A DNA stretch of 64,000 bases from G965233625 sp965233625 (GTDB lineage Bacteria; Planctomycetota; Planctomycetia; Pirellulales; Pirellulaceae), in NCBI GenBank assembly GCA_965233625.1, contig OZ247499.1, positions 806,001 through 870,000 of the forward strand, read 5' to 3'. A program made the translations under genes and the position numbers. The notes under the pieces were generated by a model that was not told the origin of the DNA, made no database searches, and saw only the letters and a program-made list of their open reading frames with translations. Numbering within the stretch: the stretch's first letter is position 1; the number at the start of each line of letters is the position of its first letter. Below are positions 43,435 through 53,642 of the stretch, one piece after another.

Positions 43435-43794
43435 ATGCCAAAGTTGACTGTCGAAGGTTACGGAGAATTTGACGTTCCAGCAGGCAAAAGACTCGTCTTG
43501 GCTCTCACGGAAGAGGCGGGAGTGGACCAGTTACATGCATGCGGCGGCAATGCTCGCTGTACAACATGTAAGGTGGAATTCACCGCTGGCGAACCGGAAC
43601 GAATCACGGAGGCGGAAAAAAGCTTGCTTGCCGCCCGTGGGCTTACGGATGTCCGGCTGAGTTGCCAGATAGCGTGCGACCACGATATGTCCGTGCGAGC
43701 GATAAGCCGGCTGGAAGGAAGCGGCCGGCAAGATGCCGGAAACCAACCAGCCGAAGACATTCAGCCCTCGCCGGTCTGGACCGAACGGTCTTGA
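43435..43794 (+). CDS. 2Fe-2S ferredoxin
   Basis: A 119-residue protein with AAAGGAG before ATG 43435. Plant-type/adrenodoxin-like cluster motif HACGGNARCTTCKVEF (Cys36, 42 and 45) plus the distant Cys in VRLSCQIACDHDMSV; four cluster ligands are present. The last about 25 residues are a hydrophilic tail. A small electron carrier; partner unknown. In cyanobacteria ferredoxins of this kind sit beside ycf35-type genes, and here such genes lie at the other end of the window. Confidence 0.9.
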   Translation: MPKLTVEGYGEFDVPAGKRLVLALTEEAGVDQLHACGGNARCTTCKVEFTAGEPERITEAEKSLLAARGLTDVRLSCQIACDHDMSVRAISRLEGSGRQDAGNQPAEDIQPSPVWTERS

Positions 43795-43856
43795 CGGACT
43801 TCGCGGCGACAGCGTTTTATCAACGTTCCCGTCCTGCGGCTACCATTCTGAAAACG

Positions 43857-43962
43857 CATCTAGCGTGCTGTGTCCAAAGAAAGCGATAGCGTTTTAACAG
43901 CTAATTTACGATGAAAACCTTTCATCTTGATAGCGCGAATTTCTAACCCAGCACACTAGATG
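43857..43962. repeat. Nested inverted repeat downstream of the ferredoxin gene
   Basis: CATCTAGCGTGCTG (43857-43870) and CAGCACACTAGATG (43949-43962) are complementary in 13 of 14 positions; the mismatch is G-T type. Between them lies a perfect 7 bp hairpin GATGAAA-ACC-TTTCATC (43910-43926). The arrangement would suit a small non-autonomous mobile element (MITE-like) or a large RNA stem-loop. Confidence 0.55.
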
Positions 43963-44033
43963 TGTAGGCCGAAACCACCATGTTAGATGCGTGTGGTTGT
44001 TGATAGATGCGATCGCTTGGACTGTTGTCTCGG

Positions 44034-44426
44034 TTATTTTTTCTCAATCGCAGTCTCTGCGGACGCCGTCGTTTTAAGATCCAGCAATCCGTGTGATTTG
44101 AACGTTATTTCGCGGACGATCCGCTTGACGCCTGCGGCTGTTTCGATAGTCAACGTGTGCTGAGATAAATAAAAGTCTCCGACGCGTTTCCATCCGAAGA
44201 AGTTACTATGGGTTGAGCAGATCGCCCCCGTCGCTGGATCGCGGTAAGTGACGCTCGTTATACGGGGTAGGTATTTGCAGTTGTGCGTTCGTACATGCTC
44301 TAGGTTGGATATCTCGAACCAAATTGACTCTGATTTGCGAATGACTTTACGGATGAAGCCATCTTTGATGCAGAATAATCCTGCCCCATAATTCTCTTCG
44401 ACGAGACGTCCGGAGTAATACTGCAA
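44034..44426 (-). CDS. DUF3386-like protein, possibly truncated at its N-terminus
   Basis: A 130-residue protein with IRKVIRKSESIWFEISNLEH, SVTYRDPATGAICST, GDFYLSQHTLTIET and VREITFKSHGLLDL, a beta-rich pattern similar to what I recall for the C-terminal half of DUF3386 proteins (about 200 residues normally). A full N-terminal half is not seen, so this may be a remnant. Family identification is tentative. Confidence 0.45.
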   Translation of the reverse strand: MQYYSGRLVEENYGAGLFCIKDGFIRKVIRKSESIWFEISNLEHVRTHNCKYLPRITSVTYRDPATGAICSTHSNFFGWKRVGDFYLSQHTLTIETAAGVKRIVREITFKSHGLLDLKTTASAETAIEKK

Positions 44427-44575
44427 CCATCACTGTCGATTTCGAGATCATTCGCAAGAGGCGCCAAGCTTCGCAAGCCAACGCGTCTCGCATATTCACC
44501 GATGGCGTTTAAACACGTTCAGTTATTCGCGGGGCACGACCTATCAACTTCAGCACGCACGACTGCCTCTATTGG

Positions 44576-46930
44576 CTACGGTTGCGAGAGGGGTGAATTG
44601 ATCGCTTGCATTGCTCTGTTTCTGGCATCGGTCTGGCGTGGGTCGTCGACAGGCGCCAAGCCGGTTATAAGAATTTTGGCTTCGCGGTAGAGCGACAGAA
44701 ATTCGATGTAATCAAACCAGGGAACTGGCATATAGTCGATTGACTGTTCCGATGTCTGATCGAGCCAACGGCTATATGTCTGGTCGGCTAGTTGCATTGC
44801 AGATTTAGCGTCATCCCCATTACCTGCCCGGTAGTGTGCCATGGCGAGAACTGGATAGCTGATCCCTTGCCCTGGCCAACCAGGGTCTTCGGCAACGGAA
44901 CGTTCTAATAGATCAATCGCTCTGTCGTAATTGCCGGCGCGAAAGTTCGCCCAACCCGCAGTATAAAAGATGGCGCCCAAAGGAGGTCCACCGCGTCCAC
45001 CAAACCGCCGCAGACGCGTGATGTGCGGATTCGGTTCGCTGCCAGGAACTGCTGGCCCGCCTTCAAATCTCTGGGTGTTGTCTGGGCTGGTCCGCGAGGC
45101 AACTCGTGCTTCGGACTGTGCGACAAGCAATTCGACACTGGCGGGCGGCGTAGGAGAGATCAGGCAGGCCCGGACAATATTCAACGCCAGCACGCCGTCT
45201 GTCTCGCCAGCCGGTTTTAATGCTTGCTTGCAGATTTGTTTGAAACCGGCCTCGTTGCCTGTATACCAGAACAGTTGGGGAACGCCCCACCAGGTTACTT
45301 CGCCAGCTGGTGCATCGAGAGTTAGTGCTTGAGAATAGTCGGCAGCCGCTTTCTCCCAGAGTTTCAGTCGCACATAAAACGCTCCTCGCTCCGACCAGAC
45401 TGCGTGGTATTCTGGCAATAGCCGGGTGGCGCGGTTGAAATCGGCGTGGGCTTCAGCCCATTGCTCCTGATTCGCGTGGAGGCGTCCACTGGCGGTGAGC
45501 TCACTGGATTCCTTGAGCCGGTCGACAAATTGCTCGACCTTTGTGCGCGCCCTGTCTGCTTCGTTGCGGGCCTGAACAGCGTCATTCAAAGCGATATGCT
45601 TTTCATTCCGCTCTCCAATCGCAATAGTGGCCAGCCACAAACTCACACCCGCTCCAAGAATCAAGGCGGTAGCGACTAGCGAAGCCGTCAAAATTGCCAG
45701 TTTGTTTCTTTTGGCGAACTTGTTAAACCGGTACCACTGCGAAGGAGGTCGGGCTTCGATAGGTTCGCCGCGGAAGAACCGTTCTAGGTCTTCAGCAAGT
45801 GCGTTGGCGGTAGCGTAACGGCGGCTTCGATCTTTTTCGATGGCCTTCATGACAATCCAATCGAGATCGCCGCGGACCAGCCCTGTCAATTTCCCTGGTT
45901 CGATATGGCGATGCATGCAGACCGCCGAGATACGCTCGCCCATGGTTGTCAGGCGGGTGCTGGGGCGTGGCGGTTCTTCTTCACGGATAATGCGGCGTAG
46001 CTCATCGTAGCCAACACTCTTGATCCGTTCGCGGTCTAGCGGCGTGTCGCCAGTGACTAATTCGTAGAGCAGCACGCCAAGCGAATAGATATCGCTACGT
46101 GTATCGATGTCGAGTCCGCTCATGCCCGCCTGTTCCGGGCTCATGTAGAGCGGCGTGCCAACCATAGCCATAAAGTGTGTGTAGATCGTCTTGTCGGTAA
46201 GGTTCTGACCAACCGCTTTGGAAACGCCGAAATCGATCACCTTGGCCACCGCAGTGTCATCGTGCAACGTTACTAGCACGTTTGACGGTTTCAGATCGCG
46301 ATGTATAACGCCCTTCTGGTGGGCGTGTTGAACGGCCCGGCAGACCGATGTGAAGAGCTTCAAACGCGAGGTTGTGTCTAAATTCCGTTGATCGCAGAAC
46401 TCGGTAATGGGCACGCCGGAAACCAGTTCCATCACGAAGTATGGGCGTCCCGAATCCGTAGAGCCCGCCCCGAGAACTTTAGCGATGTTCGGGTGATCCA
46501 TCATTGCCAGTGCCTGTCGCTCGGCTTCGAACCGGGCGACAACATTGCGATCATCCATCCCCGGTTTGATAATTTTCAGGGCGACTTTCCGGCGGACAGG
46601 CTTCTGCTGCTCTGCGACATAAACGAGGCCGAAACCGCCTTCCCCGATTTGCTCTCGCAAGCGGTACGAATCGACGTACACTGGCTCATTATCGCCTAGC
46701 TGATCTCTCCCGTAATTCAGCGTCGACGGGTTGGCGTCCGCCGGTGAATGTACAAAAAGAGTATCTAAAAAATGATCTTCCTTATCGTGGGCGATGAGTA
46801 AAGCTTCCACAGCCCGTTGTAACACCTGGTTTCCCGCGCAAGCGTCTGCAACAAACGCTTTCCGCCGTGCGCCCACGGGCATTTCGAGCGCGTTGAGGAA
46901 GATCGACTTTTCTGATACTTCAACCGGCAT
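44576..46930 (-). CDS. Membrane Ser/Thr protein kinase with TPR-like C-terminus
   Basis: A 784-residue protein. Kinase domain: glycine loop IGEGGFGLVYVAEQ (95-108), catalytic Lys in VALKIIKPG (about 119), MDHPNIAKVLGAGSTDSGRP, HRDLKPSNVLV (210-220), DFGVSK (233-238), GTPLYMSPEQ. After it comes one membrane segment (AILTASLVATALILGAGVSL, about 410-430), a coiled-coil (NEADRARTKVEQFVDRLKES), then tetratricopeptide-like repeats (AHADFNRATRLLPEYHAVW; AAADYSQALTLDAPAGE; YDRAIDLLERSVAEDPGW). This is the common planctomycete kinase build, with the kinase in the cytoplasm. It lies 156 bases downstream of an ECF sigma gene on the same strand, the usual pair. Confidence 0.93.
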   Translation of the reverse strand: MPVEVSEKSIFLNALEMPVGARRKAFVADACAGNQVLQRAVEALLIAHDKEDHFLDTLFVHSPADANPSTLNYGRDQLGDNEPVYVDSYRLREQIGEGGFGLVYVAEQQKPVRRKVALKIIKPGMDDRNVVARFEAERQALAMMDHPNIAKVLGAGSTDSGRPYFVMELVSGVPITEFCDQRNLDTTSRLKLFTSVCRAVQHAHQKGVIHRDLKPSNVLVTLHDDTAVAKVIDFGVSKAVGQNLTDKTIYTHFMAMVGTPLYMSPEQAGMSGLDIDTRSDIYSLGVLLYELVTGDTPLDRERIKSVGYDELRRIIREEEPPRPSTRLTTMGERISAVCMHRHIEPGKLTGLVRGDLDWIVMKAIEKDRSRRYATANALAEDLERFFRGEPIEARPPSQWYRFNKFAKRNKLAILTASLVATALILGAGVSLWLATIAIGERNEKHIALNDAVQARNEADRARTKVEQFVDRLKESSELTASGRLHANQEQWAEAHADFNRATRLLPEYHAVWSERGAFYVRLKLWEKAAADYSQALTLDAPAGEVTWWGVPQLFWYTGNEAGFKQICKQALKPAGETDGVLALNIVRACLISPTPPASVELLVAQSEARVASRTSPDNTQRFEGGPAVPGSEPNPHITRLRRFGGRGGPPLGAIFYTAGWANFRAGNYDRAIDLLERSVAEDPGWPGQGISYPVLAMAHYRAGNGDDAKSAMQLADQTYSRWLDQTSEQSIDYMPVPWFDYIEFLSLYREAKILITGLAPVDDPRQTDARNRAMQAINSPLSQP

Positions 46931-47086
46931 TTTGTCCCGTGCTCCCTACCGGGCGGAAAAACGTCTCAATAGCTGCCCCACAATCAATGCGAGACGAGGA
47001 CGAGGACAGTGCCAACATTTAGTAAACTACAATCACGTCGCATTTCGCACTGCGAAAAAATGCACGGAAAACCCGTTTGCAACACG

Positions 47087-47647
47087 TTACGCGACATCGA
47101 TTTCACGTCGCAACCAGGCTCTTGCGTATGCCCAGTTCCGCTTGGCGGTCCTAGGAGAAATCCCTAGCGTGCTGGCTGCTTGTTCAACAGTAAGTCCGGC
47201 GAAATATCTTAGTTGCACCAATTGGGCCAGTGACGCATCTTCACGGGCGAGCTTCGCCAGGGCGTCGTCGAGCGCGAGAAGACCATCCACGTCGCGATCA
47301 AAGACTTCAGCAACATCTGGCGAGAGCGCGTTGCGGGACATTTTCCCACCGTGCTTCTCGCTTTTTTTACGACGGGCGTTTTCGATCAATATCCGCCGCA
47401 TTGCTTCGGCGGCTGCCGAGAAAAAGTGGCCACGATTATCCCACTCAACTTCTTCATCGCCCTTGAGCAGCCGTAGATATGCCTCGTGAACTAAGGCGGT
47501 TGGCTGAAGTGTCTGGTCGGGAGATTCGCGCGACATACGCACCGCAGCAAGCTGCCGTAGCTCGGCGTACACAAGTGGCAGCAGTTCGCTGGCTGCTTGC
47601 GAATCGCCCTGCCGAATGCGTGAGAGGATTTTAGTAACGTCGGCCAT
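47087..47647 (-). CDS. ECF-type sigma factor (planctomycete kinase-linked group)
   Basis: A 186-residue protein: MADVTKILSRIRQGDSQAAS, region 2 LLPLVYAELRQLAAVRMSRE, TALVHEAYLRLLKGD, NRGHFFSAAAEAMRRILIEN, and the sigma4 helix-turn-helix LRYFAGLTVEQAASTLGISP then RTAKRNWAYARAWL. This is the ECF group typical of Planctomycetota, normally followed by a Ser/Thr kinase as here. No anti-sigma gene is adjacent. It is divergent from the dienelactone hydrolase gene (210 bases). Confidence 0.93.
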   Translation of the reverse strand: MADVTKILSRIRQGDSQAASELLPLVYAELRQLAAVRMSRESPDQTLQPTALVHEAYLRLLKGDEEVEWDNRGHFFSAAAEAMRRILIENARRKKSEKHGGKMSRNALSPDVAEVFDRDVDGLLALDDALAKLAREDASLAQLVQLRYFAGLTVEQAASTLGISPRTAKRNWAYARAWLRREIDVA

Positions 47648-47857
47648 GAGGTTAGTTTAACCATCCAATGGCCGCCCTTCCACAGTTGTCTATCCCGGCC
47701 ACCTCGGAAAAGAAGTTGGAAATTTATGGCCCCCCTCCCGCGCCGTTCTCCATTAGCTTCTGCCCCCCCAACGCAAAATCCTCCCCCTCCCACCTGCAAC
47801 TCTCACTAGTTTTCTGGTGCTTCACGCACATCTTCCCCAACTATCCAGGAATACACT

Positions 47858-48748
47858 ATGAACCGCAAAGATGCCGGGCAATTCGACCAGGAAGTTCTCG
47901 ATCTTTACGACGATTTTGCCCACGGGCGCATTACCCGTCGCGACTACGTGTCAAGACTTGGCGCCTTCGCTGTTGGCGGTTTGACCGTCGAAGCCTTGCT
48001 TTCGAGCCTCAGTCCGAACTATGCATGGGCGCAGCAGATAAAGCCGGATGACTCCCGGATCAAAACAGAAACCATTACCTATAAGTCTCCAGCTGGCGGC
48101 GGCGCCATGAAAGGACTGCTTGCCTATCCTGCGGAGGGGAAAAAATTTCCCGCCGTGCTGGTAGTGCATGAGAACCGGGGGCTGAACCCTTATATCGAAG
48201 ATGTCGCGCGCAGACTGGCCGTAGATGGCTTTCTGGCGTTAGCTCCAGACGCCTTAACACCGCTGGGCGGCTACCCTGGCAACGATGACGAAGGTCGGGC
48301 CATGCAAGCGAAACGCGACGGCGAAAAAATGACACAGGATTTTATCGCTGCCGCGAAATGGCTCGACACACATAAGCAGTCTACAGGCAAAACCGGTGTT
48401 GTCGGTTTCTGCTTTGGTGGCGGCATTGTGAATCAGCTTGCTGTCCGCATTCCCAGCGTCATCGACGCGGGTGTGCCGTTCTACGGTCGTCAACCCGCAG
48501 CCAAAGATGTGCCGAAAATTAATTCGCCTTTGCTCATTCAGAATGCCGGTTTAGACAAGCGGATTCTCGCGGGCGCCCCTGCGTTTGAAAAGGCGTTGAA
48601 AGATAACAACAAGCCGTTTGAGGCGTTTGTTTATGCGGGCGTAAACCACGGCTTCCATAACGATACCACGCCCCGCTTTGACAAAGGCGCTGCAGAGCTT
48701 GCGTGGCGCCGCACCATAGCGTTCTTTAAAAAGCATCTCGCCTCGTAG
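47858..48748 (+). CDS. Dienelactone hydrolase family protein
   Basis: A 296-residue protein with AGGA 7 bases before ATG 47858. The N-terminal about 50 residues (RRDYVSRLGAFAVGGLTVEA) look like a Tat-type or membrane signal. The alpha/beta-hydrolase core has VLVVHENRGLNPYIEDVARR, nucleophile block VGFCFGGGIV (Cys instead of Ser, the family norm), LIQNAGLDKRI (Asp) and VNHGFHNDTT (His). Natural substrate unknown. Confidence 0.9.
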   Translation: MNRKDAGQFDQEVLDLYDDFAHGRITRRDYVSRLGAFAVGGLTVEALLSSLSPNYAWAQQIKPDDSRIKTETITYKSPAGGGAMKGLLAYPAEGKKFPAVLVVHENRGLNPYIEDVARRLAVDGFLALAPDALTPLGGYPGNDDEGRAMQAKRDGEKMTQDFIAAAKWLDTHKQSTGKTGVVGFCFGGGIVNQLAVRIPSVIDAGVPFYGRQPAAKDVPKINSPLLIQNAGLDKRILAGAPAFEKALKDNNKPFEAFVYAGVNHGFHNDTTPRFDKGAAELAWRRTIAFFKKHLAS

Positions 48749-48806
48749 TAGATGGAATCGTGTGCATTCAGCCAGCAGAACTACGAACCAGCTATGGGGC
48801 GACAAC

Positions 48807-50369
48807 ATGACGGAGGCGGAATCGATACAACCTTGCCCGGACGAATCCGTCGCAGTGCCATCTGTGACGGAAACTTGCCAACCTGAAATCACCGTGCCCG
48901 GCGAGCCGGCTGCGTCTGCAGCGCCGCCTGTAAGCGCTCCGGCGCGCCGGACGGTATTAAGTCTCGGGCTTAACATTGGCGTCTCGATGGCTGTACTGGC
49001 AGCCAGCATTTTTGGCTACACGTTTCTGGGTGAAAGAAAACGACCGCAGCGAAAACGACCACCCAAGTCAGACGTTACTGAGGTGGTCAGCCAACCGTTG
49101 CGCGTCCACAACGGCGCGGTTCAAATCGCTGCCAATGGCGTGATTGTGCCACTGCGTGAAATCCGGCTAGCTACAGAAGTAGCCGGCCGGATTGTCGAGC
49201 AGTCAGAGAATCTTCGCCCTGGGCAGATGGTCGAAAAGGGCGAAGTTCTTATCCGGCTCGATGCCGTCGAGCACGAACTTGAAGTCAAACGGCTGAGGGC
49301 TCAGCAACGGCAGGAGATTGCTGAATTAGCCGCTGCCGACGTGAGCATAGCCAGCACAGAGCAACTGGCCGAACTAGCGTCCCAGCAGCTGAAAATCACC
49401 TCGGCCGAAAAGGCGCGGGTTGACAGTCTGGCAAATAAGCGGGTGATCTCGCAGTCGGAGGCGGATATTGCCCGCCGCACCGAACTGACAGCGCGATCGT
49501 CGTTTGTCGAACTCGAAAACCGTCGCAAAGAACTGGCGTCAATGCGGCAACTGGTTGTCGAGAAGCAAGCCTTAACTGCAGTGCTGCTGGAACGAGCGGA
49601 ACTTGAAGTTGCGCGATGCGTTGTACGCTCCCCAGTCCGTGGCCGCGTGGTGCAGTCTACGGTCGAGGAGCAGTCGTTCGTGCCAGCGGGCACGCCCTTC
49701 GTTACGATTGAGGACACGTCTGCGGTGGAAGTCAGGTCAAGCTTAACGGCGGACCAGATGGTGTGGGTCTGGAGCAGCGTAGGGCACATGCCAGCAACAG
49801 GGTCTATCCCTGACAGCACAACCACTTTCCGGCCACTGCTTGAACGTCCTGAAACGCCTAAAGAAACCGGCTTCCATAACAAAGTTCCCCCTGTTCCGGC
49901 AACGATTACCTATCAGATCGGTGGCCAGTTGCTGACCTCGCCGGCAGTGTTACACCGAATCGACGGTGCAGGTATCAATGTTCAAACGAGAACATATCCA
50001 TGCCTGTTCCGTATCGCGGCGCAAGATGCAATGGACGCAGACGCCACCGCCCAGCGGTTAACCCGTGGAATGTTTGTAGGGGTGGAAATCGAAACGCATC
50101 CGGATCGCTTACTATTTCAAGTGCCCGAAGCTGCAATTCGTCCTGGCAACCGGATCTGGTTAAATGAAAACGGCCAGCTACGCATTGTTCAGGTTACGGT
50201 GGTAAGCCGTTCCGCCGGTTCGCTAACGGTTGAGTTTAAGCCCGGTGCTATATCGCCGGAAGCCCTGCCCAACATTGAATTGATTCTATCCCCGGTTAGC
50301 AATCCTATCGAAGGAATGAAGGTTTCCAGCCGCCCGTCTGCCATACCGTCTGCAAGGGCCAGCCGATGA
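48807..50369 (+). CDS. RND-type periplasmic adaptor (HlyD/AcrA family)
   Basis: About 520 residues from ATG 48807; a GTG at 48762 in frame adds 15. A Pro/Ala-rich cytoplasmic start is followed by one membrane segment (LSLGLNIGVSMAVLAASIFG), lipoyl-like halves (RLATEVAGRIVEQ; VRSPVRGRVVQS), a long coiled-coil hairpin (about 170-260) and a beta-barrel region (VEVRSSLTADQMVWV). It overlaps the pump gene by 4 bases (ATGA). Substrate unknown. Confidence 0.9.
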   Translation: MTEAESIQPCPDESVAVPSVTETCQPEITVPGEPAASAAPPVSAPARRTVLSLGLNIGVSMAVLAASIFGYTFLGERKRPQRKRPPKSDVTEVVSQPLRVHNGAVQIAANGVIVPLREIRLATEVAGRIVEQSENLRPGQMVEKGEVLIRLDAVEHELEVKRLRAQQRQEIAELAAADVSIASTEQLAELASQQLKITSAEKARVDSLANKRVISQSEADIARRTELTARSSFVELENRRKELASMRQLVVEKQALTAVLLERAELEVARCVVRSPVRGRVVQSTVEEQSFVPAGTPFVTIEDTSAVEVRSSLTADQMVWVWSSVGHMPATGSIPDSTTTFRPLLERPETPKETGFHNKVPPVPATITYQIGGQLLTSPAVLHRIDGAGINVQTRTYPCLFRIAAQDAMDADATAQRLTRGMFVGVEIETHPDRLLFQVPEAAIRPGNRIWLNENGQLRIVQVTVVSRSAGSLTVEFKPGAISPEALPNIELILSPVSNPIEGMKVSSRPSAIPSARASR

Positions 50370-53300
50370 AGTTTCTGATCGCCTGGGCTGTGAAAAACTG
50401 GCAGGCAATGAACGTTGTGATGCTTGGCGTATTGGTTTTAGGTGCGTTCAGTCTGTTTCAGTTGCGACGCGATTTCTGGCCGGATTTCGAGCTGTATGTA
50501 TTAAACGTTTCAGTCGTATATCCGGGCGCCAGTCCCGATGAAATCGAAGTGGGTGTGCTCGAAAAAATCGAGGAATCTATTCGCACCGTCGATGGCATCG
50601 AAGAAGTAACGTCCTCGGCGCGCGAAGGCGCCGGAAGTGTGACGCTGGAACTCGATCCAGACTCTACCCAGGAAGACGCGCAGCGTGTGCTGACCGAAGT
50701 CACCACCCTTATCGGACAGATCAGCAGTTTCCCGGAACTAGCGGAAAAGCCCGATATCCGCATCCAGACAAACTTTGTCACCGCGATACGGGTCGCCGTG
50801 ATGGGACCGGCTGGCTCTGGGGCTGGCGGTGGACGTAGCGAAGCCGCCATGGCGGAATCGGCGCTCGCGTTGCGGCGGGTAGCAGAACAGGTCCGCACCG
50901 AAGTATTGGCTCTGCCTTCCGTGTCGGTGGCGGATCTGGTGGGCACACCGGATTACCAGATCGACATCGAAATTCCGGAAGAGACGCTCCGCAAATACAA
51001 TCTTTCTTTGAAGAGCGTCGCAGATATTGTCCGCGACAACAATGTTGAACTTCCAGGCGGCACACTGCGTGGCCGGTCGCAGGAAATACTGCTTCGTAGC
51101 AGCGACAAGAGTACCGTCGGCGACGGCATCTCAACCATTCCGCTGGTCACCCAACCCGATGGCGCGGTGTTAACGGTGGGCGATCTTGGTGTTGTCCGGG
51201 ATGAGTTTGCCGTCGAAGGCACCGTCAACGAAGTCAACGGGCGTCCGGCAGTGCTGGTGTCTGTGGAGACCACCAGCGCTGACGATCTGATTCAGGTCTC
51301 GGACGACGTCCGCGAGTTCGTGCAGGAAGGACGTGCAACGCTGCCGCCAGGCTACGCACTCATCTGCATGCGCGACCGCTCGACGAGTGTCCGTAACCGC
51401 TTGGATATGCTTAGTGAGAATGCGTGGATGGGGCTGGTGCTGGTGTTTATTGTGCTGGCTCTATTCCTGGAAATGCGGCTGGCGTGGTGGGTCATGCTGG
51501 GAATACCAATTTCGCTGTTGGGCGCGTGTATCTTCATGTATTTCGGCGCCATGACGCTCAACATGACATCGATGTTTGCGTTTCTCATCGCCCTGGGGAT
51601 TGTTGTCGACGACGCGATTGTAGTCGGCGAAAATATCTATGTGCATCGCGGAATGGGCAAGAGTTATCGCGATGCAGCCATTGACGGCGCCTACGAAGTC
51701 ATGCCGTCGGTGGTCACCGCAGTGATGACAACGGTCATTGCCTTTGCGCCAATCATGTACATGGAAGGCCGCATCAAACGCCTAACCATCGTGTTGCCAA
51801 TGTGCGTCGGCGCGATGTTGATTATTTCAATGTTCGAAAGTCTGACGATTCTTCCATCGCACCTTTCTCATCGCCGCAGCAAGTTTCTCGACGTCTTCAC
51901 CTATATCCTGTTCCCGCTCCGGCCACTTGGCTGGCTTATGGAAAAAGCCAACGCTGCGACAACGCGGGTGCTGAACTGGTTTATCGAAGCGGTGTATACA
52001 CCTGCGTTGCGGTGGTCGCTGCTCAACCCCGCGATTGTACTCTCGACGCTGCTCGGCCTGATGATTCTATCGGTCGGCGTTGTGCGTTCGGGAATGGTGC
52101 CATTTCTACTTCTACCTAAAATCGACTTCGGCTTCATTACGGTTCAAGTAACATACCCTGATGGAACACCGCCCGAAGTAACCGATAAAGCGACCAGGCA
52201 ACTGGAGGCGGCAATCTGGCGCGTGAATCAGCGTTCGATTGATGAAAAGCTGACCACCGATCCGGATGGTTTCGTAAAAGCCGTTCAGCGCACGGTGGGT
52301 GCATCGGGCGATGAACTGGGCGTTACACCTGCCGGGCATCTTGGCGGGCTTTTTATTCAATTGAACGACATCGGGCAACGGACCGTCGATTCCGAAGCCA
52401 TTGTGCGGATGTGGCGCGAAGAAGCCGGCAAGTTTCCCGGCGCGGAAGCCGTTGCCTTTGGCGCCACGCCGCGCGGGCCCGCTTCTCTACCGATCGAAAT
52501 CCGGCTGATGGCGACCGGCGATAACCTGGAACAGTTGAACCAGGCGATAGAGCACTGCAAAACAAAGCTCTCGGAATACCCGCACGTGTCAGACATTGCC
52601 ACTGACACGCGGCAAGGCAAATGGGAGTACCGGATTCAAGTCCGCGACGACGCCCGTGCGCTTGGCGTCTCGCTGGCGGATGTAGCCAGCACAGTCCGCG
52701 CTTCGTACTACGGCGAAGAAGTCATGCGGCTGCAACGCGGCAGACACGAAGTTCCACTCCGCGTCCGATATCCGCGCGACGATCGCAACACGTTAGTCAG
52801 CTTCGACGACATACGCATCCGCGGCGCCAACAGAATGGAGCTTCCGCTGGGCGAAGTCGCCGATGTTCAAGTGCAGCGTGGCTATTCCGAAATCCGGCGT
52901 GTGAATCAGATGCGAAGCATCTCTGTAGTCGCCGATGTCGACGAAACCCGCGGCAATGCGTTTAATGTTGTGTCCGACCTGAAAGCCAATTTCGTGCCTG
53001 AATTTAATCAGAAGTTTCCAGGTGTGCGACTAGAGTGGGCAGGCCAGCAGGAACAAACTGACGAAACCGTCGACAGCTTAACGCTTGGTTTTCTCTTTGT
53101 CTTAGGCGCTATGTTTCTGCTGCTAACCGTGCAGTTCAACTCCTGCTGGCAGGCGATTCTCATTCTTTCGATTATCCCCTTTGGCTTCATTGGCGCCATC
53201 GCGGGGCACATTGTGATGAACATTGATCTGACGCTGTTTAGCATCTTTGGCATTGTTGCCCTGTCTGGGGTGGTGGTGAACGACTCGATTGTGCTGGTTG

Positions 53301-53575
53301 ACTTTATCAACAGCCGCGTCGCCGCTGGGTTACCGTTACACGAAGCTATTATTGACGGTGGACGAAGGCGGTTCCGCGCGGTGTTGCTGACCTCGGTAAC
53401 AACCTGCGCAGGCATGCTGCCCATTCTGCTTGAACGCTCGAAGGAAGCTCAGGTTGTCGCGCCGATGGCCACCAGCTTAACTTTCGGATTAGCGCTCAGT
53501 ACGGTCATCGTTCTGCTGCTGGCTCCCGTCATGTATCTGGTGACGGCAAAACTCACCGGCGCCCAGCATGCTTAA
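50366..53575 (+). CDS. RND efflux transporter (AcrB/MMPL-type)
   Basis: A 1069-residue protein of normal RND length. It begins with one TM helix (NVVMLGVLVLGAFSLFQLRR) and the porter domain (SVVYPGASPDEIEVGVLEKI). TM bundle with LIALGIVVDDAIVVGENIYV (the Asp pair used for proton transfer in TM4) and a second bundle with SIFGIVALSGVVVNDSIVLV near the C-terminus. Works with the adaptor whose gene overlaps it. No outer-membrane factor gene is visible. Substrate not deducible from sequence. Confidence 0.95.
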   Translation: MKFLIAWAVKNWQAMNVVMLGVLVLGAFSLFQLRRDFWPDFELYVLNVSVVYPGASPDEIEVGVLEKIEESIRTVDGIEEVTSSAREGAGSVTLELDPDSTQEDAQRVLTEVTTLIGQISSFPELAEKPDIRIQTNFVTAIRVAVMGPAGSGAGGGRSEAAMAESALALRRVAEQVRTEVLALPSVSVADLVGTPDYQIDIEIPEETLRKYNLSLKSVADIVRDNNVELPGGTLRGRSQEILLRSSDKSTVGDGISTIPLVTQPDGAVLTVGDLGVVRDEFAVEGTVNEVNGRPAVLVSVETTSADDLIQVSDDVREFVQEGRATLPPGYALICMRDRSTSVRNRLDMLSENAWMGLVLVFIVLALFLEMRLAWWVMLGIPISLLGACIFMYFGAMTLNMTSMFAFLIALGIVVDDAIVVGENIYVHRGMGKSYRDAAIDGAYEVMPSVVTAVMTTVIAFAPIMYMEGRIKRLTIVLPMCVGAMLIISMFESLTILPSHLSHRRSKFLDVFTYILFPLRPLGWLMEKANAATTRVLNWFIEAVYTPALRWSLLNPAIVLSTLLGLMILSVGVVRSGMVPFLLLPKIDFGFITVQVTYPDGTPPEVTDKATRQLEAAIWRVNQRSIDEKLTTDPDGFVKAVQRTVGASGDELGVTPAGHLGGLFIQLNDIGQRTVDSEAIVRMWREEAGKFPGAEAVAFGATPRGPASLPIEIRLMATGDNLEQLNQAIEHCKTKLSEYPHVSDIATDTRQGKWEYRIQVRDDARALGVSLADVASTVRASYYGEEVMRLQRGRHEVPLRVRYPRDDRNTLVSFDDIRIRGANRMELPLGEVADVQVQRGYSEIRRVNQMRSISVVADVDETRGNAFNVVSDLKANFVPEFNQKFPGVRLEWAGQQEQTDETVDSLTLGFLFVLGAMFLLLTVQFNSCWQAILILSIIPFGFIGAIAGHIVMNIDLTLFSIFGIVALSGVVVNDSIVLVDFINSRVAAGLPLHEAIIDGGRRRFRAVLLTSVTTCAGMLPILLERSKEAQVVAPMATSLTFGLALSTVIVLLLAPVMYLVTAKLTGAQHA

Positions 53576-53642
53576 TAGCGACACAACCTCGCCCCTGTTC
53601 AGCTTCCTTGAAGCTTTCGTGTCGGCGGTCAGGTGCCAACTC

